NCBI GenBank assembly: GCA_947489685.1
Contig: CANLEM010000001.1
Location: 310,001 to 374,000 of the forward strand
DNA length: 64,000 bases
Reading direction: 5' to 3'
From: an uncultured Aquimarina sp.
GTDB taxonomy: Bacteria > Bacteroidota > Bacteroidia > Flavobacteriales > Flavobacteriaceae
Shown: piece by piece, positions 57,715 to 64,000 of the stretch
Numbering within the stretch: the first letter of the stretch is position 1
How the letters are laid out: the number at the start of each line of letters is the position of its first letter
Program-made: the position numbers and the translations under genes
The notes under the pieces: model-generated
What the model was told of the DNA's origin: nothing
Seen by the model: the letters and a program-made list of their open reading frames with translations, nothing else
Database searches by the model: none

Positions 57715-58857
57715 ATGAATTTTAATTATACACTAATGCAGTCTTTCGAATTTCTAGATCTTATCCTTTTTTTGGGGATTAGTCAAGGGGTATTTCTTGC
57801 CATAACTATACAGATGTTAAAGCATAAGAATAAGTCGGCAAACATGATACTTTCTATAATCCTAATGGTGGCTGCAGTAATGCTTTTGGGTAGGATGATC
57901 TATTTTAGATTTTTGACTCCGATTATGTTTCGATGGACTATTTTAATAGATGTTGTAATTTTCATTTTTGGCCCATTATGTTATACCTATTTAAGAAGAT
58001 TGGCATTTTCGAATAGTGACGATTATAAACTTTCATGGTTTCATTACCTGCCAGCAATGTTACATATTTTGTTTTTTATATACAGTATGTCTTTTAGTAT
58101 TGGTGTGTATTCAGAAAAAGTTGCTGCAGGGGAGTTTAATGTGGCGTTTTTTGGTATTGAAGCAGGCGGGATACTTTCTAATTTTTATTACTGGTATTTA
58201 AATATACGCTTGATAAAAAAATATAGAATAGAAGAAAAAAATAATGTTTCATTTAAACAAAACCTGATATCTTTCTTAACCTTTTTTCAGATCTCGATAG
58301 GGATTTTTTTAATAACTTGGTTAATTAGTTTTTGTGCCGGAAATTTCTTTAGTTATTCTTTTTACCCTATTGGATATGACACCCTATGGATAGGTATTTC
58401 AATTTTTATATTTGTTATTGGTTATTATAGTCTTAAAGAACCTGAGCTTTTTAGGATACCGCTGATTATTGAGAAACCCAAACTTGCTCAACAACGATTA
58501 CCAGCAGAAGAGATTTTGGCCATAAAAAAAGGTTTGCGGTATGCGGTTGAAGAAGAAAAAATATTCTTGAAAATGAACCTTACGCTTAGAGACTTATCCG
58601 AGAAACTCAATACATCTACGCATAATATATCATGGTATTTAAATCATGTGTCAAAAAGTAGTTTTTATGATTATATCAATCATTATAGAATTAAAGAGTT
58701 TTTGAAAAAGATTGAAAATAACGAGCATACGCATCATACCATTCTTGCACTCTCTATGGATGTAGGGTTTAATTCGAAATCAACTTTTAATAAAGCTTTT
58801 AAGTTAGAAATGAAGGATACTCCCAGCAATTATATTAAGCGATGTAAAGTTGCTTAA
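57715..58857 (+). CDS. Membrane-anchored AraC-type transcriptional regulator (copy 1)
   Basis: 380 residues. The N-terminal half holds about seven membrane helices (residues 12-235). The C-terminal 95 residues carry two helix-turn-helix units of the AraC family: LRDLSEKLNTSTHNISWYLNHVSKSSFYDYIN (parts) and TILALSMDVGFNSKSTFNKAFKLEMKDTPSNYIKR (parts), with the GF.SKSTFNKAFK..M..TPSNYI signature. A membrane sensor with its own DNA-binding tail suggests direct response to a membrane or external signal. A paralog of the same layout lies 1.3 kb downstream. A conserved operator begins 5 bases after the stop codon. Confidence 0.88.
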   Translation: MNFNYTLMQSFEFLDLILFLGISQGVFLAITIQMLKHKNKSANMILSIILMVAAVMLLGRMIYFRFLTPIMFRWTILIDVVIFIFGPLCYTYLRRLAFSNSDDYKLSWFHYLPAMLHILFFIYSMSFSIGVYSEKVAAGEFNVAFFGIEAGGILSNFYYWYLNIRLIKKYRIEEKNNVSFKQNLISFLTFFQISIGIFLITWLISFCAGNFFSYSFYPIGYDTLWIGISIFIFVIGYYSLKEPELFRIPLIIEKPKLAQQRLPAEEILAIKKGLRYAVEEEKIFLKMNLTLRDLSEKLNTSTHNISWYLNHVSKSSFYDYINHYRIKEFLKKIENNEHTHHTILALSMDVGFNSKSTFNKAFKLEMKDTPSNYIKRCKVA

Positions 58858-58861
58858 ATTC

Positions 58862-58895
58862 GTACGATACTATCCAAAACGTCGATTTTTAAATG
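58862..58895 (+). promoter_or_regulatory. Putative AraC operator, copy 1
   Basis: GTACGA, 13 bases, GTCGATTT, then an A-rich end with AAATG. The same bipartite motif with identical spacing occurs at 61282-61315 (about 23 of 33 positions match without gaps). The half-sites GTACGA and GTCGAT lie 19 bases apart, about two helix turns, as expected for a direct repeat bound by an AraC-type protein. Confidence 0.62.
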
Positions 58896-58904
58896 ATGCT
58901 CTTT

Positions 58905-58912
58905 TACTTTCG
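58905..58912 (+). promoter_or_regulatory. -7 element of the NHL-repeat lipoprotein gene
   Basis: TACTTTCG, one mismatch to TAnnTTTG, begins exactly 24 bases after the start of GTCGATTT, the same offset as in the second copy. The operator therefore overlaps the -33 region, the position for a class II activator. Confidence 0.5.
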
Positions 58913-58934
58913 AAGAGAACTTAAAAATCACGAT

Positions 58935-59867
58935 ATGAAAACAATCATTAAAAATTTAGGAAAGAATATAGTTGTTCTTTTAGTAGTATTAGGAGTATCT
59001 GTTGTATGTATCTCCTGCTATGGAGATGGGATTGATCCAGATCCTGAAGTAGAAACTGTTGTCTCAGATTTTGCTGGTAACGATGCCGTTTCGGTAGATC
59101 GCAAAGGAAATATATATGTTTCTGAGTATGGGCAATTTGTAAACACAGGGGGTAACGGAACCCGAGTATTTAAAGTATCAAAACAAGGAGATGTTTCAGA
59201 ATTTGTTACCGGTTTATCGGGGCCTTTAGGCAATACTATAGATGCTCAGGGTAATTTTTATGTCAATAATGATAATAACACAGCTAGAGGAGATGTGCTT
59301 AAGATCACACCAGATGGAACAAAAACGGTTCTGGCTACTATAGAGGGGTGGCCTACAGGTATGACCTTGGATCATCAAAACAATTTATATGTTTCTAATT
59401 TTTTAACACCTACTGTACATAAAATTACTCCCGAGGGAGAAGTTACTGTTTATGCTACGGATGCACGTTTGGCAGGTGGTGTAGGTATTGATTTTGATAG
59501 AAAAGGAAATCTGGTTGTCGGAAATTTTGCCACTGCAGACATCCTTTCGATCGATCCCGAAGGCAATGTTTCATTAATTGCTAATATCCCGGATATCGTT
59601 ATTGGTGGTTTTGGGATAGGGTATATCACAGTTGTTCGTAATTCGGTTTTTGCCACAGGTATTGCAGTCAATAAAATATTTAGAGTTACGTTAGACGGGA
59701 CGGTTGAGGAGTTTGCAGGAACGGGAGATGCAGCTGTGGTAGATGGACCAGTGGCAGAGGCATCTTTTAATGGCCCGAACGGAATTACGGCAGATAAATA
59801 CGGTAAAGCTTTATATATATCCGAATTTGGTGGAACTGGGGCACTACGAAAAATAAAACTGCAGTAA
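58935..59867 (+). CDS. NHL / SMP-30-like beta-propeller lipoprotein
   Basis: 310 residues when started at MKTIIKN; the in-frame ATG at 58893 would precede the promoter and is rejected. Signal peptide with C28 in CISC followed by YGDG. The body has repeated propeller units, each with G(I/N)xxDxxGNxY(V/I)S (NIYVSEYG, NFYVNNDN, NLYVSNF, NLVVGNF, ALYISEFG). Such proteins bind sugars or lactones, or act as binding platforms; no lactonase active site can be assigned. It is the likely target of the upstream AraC-type regulator. Confidence 0.8.
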   Translation: MKTIIKNLGKNIVVLLVVLGVSVVCISCYGDGIDPDPEVETVVSDFAGNDAVSVDRKGNIYVSEYGQFVNTGGNGTRVFKVSKQGDVSEFVTGLSGPLGNTIDAQGNFYVNNDNNTARGDVLKITPDGTKTVLATIEGWPTGMTLDHQNNLYVSNFLTPTVHKITPEGEVTVYATDARLAGGVGIDFDRKGNLVVGNFATADILSIDPEGNVSLIANIPDIVIGGFGIGYITVVRNSVFATGIAVNKIFRVTLDGTVEEFAGTGDAAVVDGPVAEASFNGPNGITADKYGKALYISEFGGTGALRKIKLQ

Positions 59868-59921
59868 AACCCATTGTAGTATAAAGGCCAAATCCATTTA
59901 ACTTAAAGTCAAGTTTGTTTT

Positions 59922-59955
59922 AAAAGAGCTTATATCAATTATATAAGCTCTTTTT
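59922..59955 (+). terminator. Terminator after the NHL lipoprotein gene
   Basis: 14-pair perfect inverted repeat (AAAAGAGCTTATAT / ATATAAGCTCTTTT) with a 5-base loop and trailing T residues. Confidence 0.87.
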
Positions 59956-60132
59956 GCATGGTATACTTATATCAAAAAATATAAAACAATTTATTTTTAA
60001 GTCATATTCTATCAATTCTATACCTTGAGATAGCACTTAAATTTATATCTTCGAAATAACAACATTGGTTGTATTTAATTAGTCTTATAAGACTAGATGG
60101 TTTTTCTCACATTGAAATGATTTTCCGCGCAG

Positions 60133-61272
60133 ATGATTAGTTTTTTAACACTCACTTTTGGGTTTATTGATTTTATTATAGTTTCAGGAATTAGTCAGGG
60201 TGTTTTTTTGGCTATAACTATTCAGATAATTCAAAACAAAAATAAAAATGCCAATAAAGTTCTGTCCTTAATCTTATTAATAGCCTCTATACTGCTAATG
60301 GCAAAATTCTTATATTCTTTTGATGCAGAGTATGAACTGTTTTTTAGGGTTTCATTTTTTTTAGACACCTTTATTTTTATTTTTGGCCCACTATTGTATA
60401 TCTATTGCAGAAGACTTGTGTTTAATGAAACTCCAGTGTATCGAGGGCGTTTTGTTTATTTTGTTCTCGTTGCAATAATGTGTATTTATTATACTTGGAC
60501 ACTTACATATTCGCACGATGAATTAATCCTAATGTGGCAAGAAGGAAAATTGACCACTCTTTTCTTATTGATAGAAACTTTTGGAATAGCCTTTAACTTT
60601 TACTTTTGTTATCGCTGTTATAAATTGATAAAAATATATCAAGAAGAAGAAAAGAAAACATTGTCTTATTCTCAAAACATAGTATTCTTTTTAAAAGCTA
60701 TGGTGATCACGATCTCTCTTTTTTTTACCGGTTGGTTATGTTGTTATATCATGTTTTATTTCTTAAATGTTTATTCTAAATTTATTAATTATAACCTTAT
60801 ATGGATCGTTTTTTCGATTTTCATATATATTATTGGATTTTATAGCCTAAAACAACCTGATATTTTTAGAATTCCTTTGTCAAAAAATAAAGCCTTAAAA
60901 AGTAAAGAGAGGCTAGAAGGTGCTAAGCTAAAACATGTAAAACAAGGTCTTGAAAGATTAATGATCGAAGAAAAAATATATCTGGATCATAAATTAACCT
61001 TAATCGATTTGGCAAAAAAACTAGATACTTCTGCTAATGATATTTCTTGGTTCCTAAATAATGTTTATAAGTGTAATTTTTATGATTACATCAATCAATA
61101 TAGGATACAGGCTTTTGTAGAAAAAATTAAAAACGGAGAGCATCATAATACGACACTTTTGGCATTGTCGTTTGACTCAGGTTTTAATTCTAAATCTACT
61201 TTTAATAAGGCCTTTAAATCTAAAATGAACGATACACCAAGCAATTATATAAAAAAAACACATTTTGTTTAG
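60133..61272 (+). CDS. Membrane-anchored AraC-type transcriptional regulator (copy 2)
   Basis: 379 residues with the same design as the gene at 57715: about seven membrane helices, then an AraC DNA-binding domain (TLIDLAKKLDTSANDISWFLNNVYKCNFYDYINQYRI, parts; GFNSKSTFNKAFKSKMNDTPSNYI, parts). The recognition helix NSKSTFNKAFK is identical in both copies, so both should read the same DNA motif. The sensor halves differ more (ISQGVFLAITIQ is shared near the start), which suggests different signals. The ATG at 60133 is used because an upstream ATG (60118) runs into a stop at once. Confidence 0.88.
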   Translation: MISFLTLTFGFIDFIIVSGISQGVFLAITIQIIQNKNKNANKVLSLILLIASILLMAKFLYSFDAEYELFFRVSFFLDTFIFIFGPLLYIYCRRLVFNETPVYRGRFVYFVLVAIMCIYYTWTLTYSHDELILMWQEGKLTTLFLLIETFGIAFNFYFCYRCYKLIKIYQEEEKKTLSYSQNIVFFLKAMVITISLFFTGWLCCYIMFYFLNVYSKFINYNLIWIVFSIFIYIIGFYSLKQPDIFRIPLSKNKALKSKERLEGAKLKHVKQGLERLMIEEKIYLDHKLTLIDLAKKLDTSANDISWFLNNVYKCNFYDYINQYRIQAFVEKIKNGEHHNTTLLALSFDSGFNSKSTFNKAFKSKMNDTPSNYIKKTHFV

Positions 61273-61281
61273 TTCAAATAT

Positions 61282-61315
61282 GTACGACTGTACACAGTAA
61301 GTCGATTTAGAAGTG
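61282..61315 (+). promoter_or_regulatory. Putative AraC operator, copy 2
   Basis: GTACGA, 13 bases, GTCGATTT, then AGAAGTG; spacing is identical to the copy at 58862. It begins 10 bases after the regulator's stop and 77 bases before the downstream lipoprotein start (73 in copy 1). Confidence 0.62.
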
Positions 61316-61324
61316 TGAACGGCA

Positions 61325-61332
61325 TAGTTTTG
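61325..61332 (+). promoter_or_regulatory. -7 element of the second lipoprotein gene
   Basis: TAGTTTTG matches TAnnTTTG exactly and begins 24 bases after the start of GTCGATTT. Confidence 0.6.
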
Positions 61333-61358
61333 ATGGAATATTTAAAACCACATAAATT

Positions 61359-62603
61359 ATGAAAAAAACACTTTTAATGATCATTCTAATCTTCAGTTTT
61401 ATTGCGTGCGAAACTGATTCGGAAGTTAGATTTAACGAAAACCAAATTCAACCAGAAGAACTTGCATTAAAAGCGCCTGAAGAACCGATATTTACAACCA
61501 ATTTAAAAATACCGGTAATACCCATAACATCCATACACATAATTCAACGCGAGTATTTTTATAAGTACAAAAATAATCCCAATCAAGCCAACACCATTTC
61601 GGAATTAGATTACTTAGAAAATAGACTTATCGAACTTTATCCAGAAGTAATGTATAAAGGTTTGTTACACAAAATTCGAAAAGAAGTAGAGCAGTTTTTG
61701 GAAGTATATAATGTGTATCTCCTCGAACAAAGGAAGTATGAAAAAGCCTTGGGATTAGAATTAGAAACAAGTATTAAGAACGCTCCAGTGTCTGACTCAA
61801 TTGAAGAAGAAGCGCAGTATATGAGTATGAGTCAAACAGAAACAGACAATTTTAAAATATTGGAAAAATATAGTAAAAAAGATGTGTTGGTTACTAGAGA
61901 AGAGCTAGATGTTATTTCGAAAAACAGTAAGGTTAACATTGGGATTTTGGGATCGGTTGCTGGTGTTCTTGGGATAGGAACATATAGAGTATTTCAATCT
62001 TGGAATAGAGCAGTAGACCTATCGGAAGAATTTTATACTGACACAAGTGCTGGTACAAAGGGGGATGCATTTAGACATATTTATGTGAGTTTACATTTAA
62101 AAAGATATTTGTCTCAACCAATTTCTGCGGCAATTATGGGAGCTAATGAAGTAATAAACTCCAATGATTACGATGGAGATAAGGCTATGGATTTACACAA
62201 TAATAAATTGGGAAGAGTAACAAGATATAGACAGTTTATAGGAGCTTTTTTTGCTGATCGTAATAATTGGAGAAAATGGGGGAGAAATATTCGTGATTTT
62301 TTAAATGGCCCTTGTGAAAACGGAATCCCAATGGATCGAATGTATAACTGGAGTTCTCAAAACCCTGTTTACCCAACAAGTATAAGTGTAGCCAAAAATG
62401 AAATTAATCCATCGATTAACTCTAGAGACCGAAGGTACGTGTATTATAAGAATACATGTGAAATAGATAGATGTAGGGTAATTCAATGTAGACCGGGATA
62501 CATATGCGTTAGCGGAACATGTGTTGTAGATCCTAATTACAATGAGTGTAATAATTGCCGTCCTGGAGAAGAATGTATAAACGGTCAATGTCGACCCTTT
62601 TAG
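61359..62603 (+). CDS. Lipoprotein with DUF6973-like domain and cysteine-rich C-terminus
   Basis: 414 residues. Lipobox FIAC (C17) followed by ETDSE. Residues about 30-180 are helical and charged. A core near 215-290 contains GDAFRHIYVS, MGANEV and MDLHNNKLGR; this D.FRH ... MDLHNN..GR pattern resembles the DUF6973 family, whose members turn up as secreted or toxin-associated domains. The activity is unproven. The last 45 residues carry eight or more cysteines in repeats of the form CRPGxxCxxGxC (CRPGYICVSGTC, CRPGEECINGQC), an EGF-like or knottin-like tail. It is the likely target of AraC copy 2 and lies 30 bases upstream of a small peptide gene. Confidence 0.65.
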   Translation: MKKTLLMIILIFSFIACETDSEVRFNENQIQPEELALKAPEEPIFTTNLKIPVIPITSIHIIQREYFYKYKNNPNQANTISELDYLENRLIELYPEVMYKGLLHKIRKEVEQFLEVYNVYLLEQRKYEKALGLELETSIKNAPVSDSIEEEAQYMSMSQTETDNFKILEKYSKKDVLVTREELDVISKNSKVNIGILGSVAGVLGIGTYRVFQSWNRAVDLSEEFYTDTSAGTKGDAFRHIYVSLHLKRYLSQPISAAIMGANEVINSNDYDGDKAMDLHNNKLGRVTRYRQFIGAFFADRNNWRKWGRNIRDFLNGPCENGIPMDRMYNWSSQNPVYPTSISVAKNEINPSINSRDRRYVYYKNTCEIDRCRVIQCRPGYICVSGTCVVDPNYNECNNCRPGEECINGQCRPF

Positions 62604-62633
62604 TTTAAGTATAATTTTTTTAAACCATAAATC

Positions 62634-62834
62634 ATGTTACAATCAATTTTAAAAATAAAAGGAGTAAAAAAACTAGATAAAAGCGAAAAAAATACCATTC
62701 TAGCTGGTTCTGGGCCAAGACCTATTGGTGATCCGAAAACTGGGACTTGCTATAATCTAGACGGAATATGGACAACAACATCATGTCATGTAAAATGCGA
62801 AGACGGAAGAACTCCAACAGGTTGTAAGGCTTAA
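62634..62834 (+). CDS. Small leader-type peptide with cysteine-containing core
   Basis: 66 residues. The leader MLQSILKIKGVKKLDKSEKNTILAGSGP has the form ILKI.GV.KL.K.E...I.GG common to Bacteroidota bacteriocin-like or natural-product precursors, with AGSGP at the GG position. The core of about 38 residues has four cysteines (TGTCYNLDG, TSCHVKCEDG, TGCKA), enough for two disulfides or for thioether crosslinks. No modifying enzyme or exporter is adjacent. It shares the transcript of the cysteine-rich lipoprotein 30 bases upstream. Also see the orphan peptide at 42294. Confidence 0.7.
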   Translation: MLQSILKIKGVKKLDKSEKNTILAGSGPRPIGDPKTGTCYNLDGIWTTTSCHVKCEDGRTPTGCKA

Positions 62835-62896
62835 TCTATTGCTTCATAAAAGAATAATTAATTGGGCTAATTCAATATGTTGATGCGTGTAATGAC

Positions 62897-62927
62897 AAAA
62901 CCGGGATATTCTTTTATCCCGGTTTTT
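62897..62927. terminator. Terminator after the small peptide gene
   Basis: 12-pair perfect stem (AAAACCGGGATA / TATCCCGGTTTT), a 6-base loop and a T run. It also faces the convergent beta-lactamase-like gene and could serve both strands. Confidence 0.9.
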
Positions 62928-62962
62928 AGTTGATGTTCGTTTTTGATGTTGAGAATGACCTC

Positions 62963-64000
62963 TTATGGGGTTTGTTGCATAAATAACTTGGCTATAGCAT
63001 ATACGTTTTCGAATAAATCTGCAGAGCTTCCATTTTTGTTGGCAAGCATCGATACTGATAGATTGTATTCTGGAAATAACGCTAACAATGAAATAGAACC
63101 GTTTGCTATCCCGCCATGATGCCATACAGTTATTTTGTGACCATTTTTAAAAAGGTCTTTGCGATGATTTCTCCATCCAATAGCATACTCCTGTGGATTC
63201 ACTTTTCCGTTGTCGAGCAAAACCGGCTGTGTAATTTGATCTCGTATTTCAGGATCAAACAATTGATAATTTATAAGGGCATTTCCAATTTTTACCAAGG
63301 CAGTTGGAGTTGCCAAAAATCCTCCACCGGCCCATTTATTACTATTGTTTACAGTATAAACCTCTTTGTATGTGCCTTTTGCTACATCATAAAATTTGGC
63401 TACGTTTTTTGCCGGAGTGGTAGTTTCTGCCACAATATTGATGGCATTGGTCGGTTCAAAAACGTATTGCGTCATAAAATCTAGGAAATCTTGTTTTGAG
63501 GCACCTTCAATCATAGCACTTAGTAGTGTATAGTTAAAACTACTATAACTGAAATCAGACCCCGACTCAAACAGTAAATCATCGGTATTAAAAATGCCAA
63601 CACTTTCTTCTACGCTGGTATAATTATCGTTGTTGTAGTATTCCCAGATAGGAAAACAAAGACAGGCTCCATAGTTTCTGATCCCCGAGGTATGAGTGGC
63701 CAGTTGTTGTAAAGTAATGTTTGATAAATGATCACTGGCATAAGGCACAAAATCTTTGACCTTGCTGTCGAGACGTAGTTTTTGATTTTGCAATAATACC
63801 CCAATCCCTAACGAGGTAACCGCTTTGGACGTACTCCCTATTCTAAACTTGGTGTCTAGTGTTACGGGGATTTGATCTTCGAGATTTTGATATCCAATGG
63901 CGTTTGCCCATGTTATCTTTCCGTGTTGACCAACAGCTACCGATACTGCAGGAGATTGTAATCGTTGGTGTATAATTTTAAGAATACTATCTGCCTTTGC
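62963..64000 (-). CDS. Serine beta-lactamase-like hydrolase (class C / esterase family), 5' end outside window
   Basis: 345 codons are visible; the frame is open to the right edge, so the N-terminus is missing. From the right: ADSILKIIHQ, VSVAVGQHGKITWANAIGY, FRIGSTSKAVTSL with the SxxK nucleophile motif, LATHTSGIRNYG, FSYSSFNYTLL (in place of the usual YxN motif, Y-S-S here) and WHHGGIANG as the HxG-like third motif. Family S12 members act as esterases, D-aminopeptidases or amidases; antibiotic hydrolysis is unlikely to be its role. The TTG at 63793 is not the start because coding sequence with the active-site serine continues upstream. Confidence 0.88.
   Translation of the reverse strand, partial: AKADSILKIIHQRLQSPAVSVAVGQHGKITWANAIGYQNLEDQIPVTLDTKFRIGSTSKAVTSLGIGVLLQNQKLRLDSKVKDFVPYASDHLSNITLQQLATHTSGIRNYGACLCFPIWEYYNNDNYTSVEESVGIFNTDDLLFESGSDFSYSSFNYTLLSAMIEGASKQDFLDFMTQYVFEPTNAINIVAETTTPAKNVAKFYDVAKGTYKEVYTVNNSNKWAGGGFLATPTALVKIGNALINYQLFDPEIRDQITQPVLLDNGKVNPQEYAIGWRNHRKDLFKNGHKITVWHHGGIANGSISLLALFPEYNLSVSMLANKNGSSADLFENVYAIAKLFMQQTP

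Noticed and set aside
60118..60141. ATG just upstream of the second AraC gene
   Set aside because: It meets a stop after seven codons and is out of frame with the regulator.
62963..63793. Beta-lactamase-like gene starting at the TTG at 63793
   Set aside because: Conserved coding sequence with the STSK active site continues upstream in frame to the window edge, so this is an internal codon.

Overview
The window looks like a chromosomal segment of a marine Flavobacteriaceae bacterium (Bacteroidota), most likely an Aquimarina-like genus. The basis is AT-rich DNA, many TAnnTTTG promoter elements (the Bacteroidota -7 consensus), a type IX secretion C-terminal domain, the DUF1501/DUF1800 pair, a carotenoid cyclase of the lycopene beta type, and many lipoproteins with acidic or lysine-rich residues after the lipid-bearing cysteine. 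Genus is inference; no rRNA or tRNA gene was seen. No CRISPR array, IS element or prophage was recognised.

Layout. 1-8.6 kb: a cut-off secreted-protein gene, lycopene cyclase, a TerB/DnaJ protein, a bacilliredoxin, a lipid block (PlsC, soluble acyl-ACP desaturase, HD phosphohydrolase), a PA0069-type radical SAM protein, then a TIR-domain protein followed by a lipoprotein isoaspartyl peptidase. 8.6-19.1 kb: a giant alpha-2-macroglobulin lipoprotein and its usual partner PbpC, separated by an opposing hybrid histidine kinase with TPR repeats. 19.2-33.2 kb: one tightly packed 11-gene operon, starting with a TetR regulator, for catabolism of an unknown branched or isoprenoid-like acyl-CoA (ligase, two SDRs, biotin-dependent carboxylase, hydratase, BKACE enzyme, two acyl-CoA dehydrogenases of which one is fused to an SCP2 lipid-binding domain, aldehyde dehydrogenase). 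33.3-38.4 kb: an outer-membrane barrel candidate, a CYTH enzyme with a membrane-protein partner, a NAD(P)-binding protein, DinB, and an aminotransferase. 38.5-42.1 kb: sdhCAB with a good promoter and terminator. 42.2-56.7 kb: mostly housekeeping or conserved genes (M28 peptidase, CBS protein, GIDE-domain protein with a zinc-finger partner, HDAC-like deacetylase, MFS exporter, metG, the DUF1501/DUF1800 pair, LD-carboxypeptidase, YraN) plus an orphan double-glycine peptide gene missed by length cut-offs. 56.8-64 kb: an accessory region of secreted proteins.

The most interesting signal is at 57.7-62.8 kb. Two paralogous membrane-anchored AraC-type regulators each sit directly upstream of a different lipoprotein gene. 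In each case the gap contains the same ungapped bipartite motif (GTACGA, 13 bases, GTCGATTT), which lies exactly 24 bases ahead of a -7 promoter element and 73-77 bases ahead of the lipoprotein start. This looks like a duplicated sense-and-secrete module. The second copy also carries a small cysteine-containing leader-type peptide downstream of a lipoprotein that resembles the DUF6973 family and ends in a cysteine-rich tail.

All family assignments come from reading motifs by eye; no database search was run.
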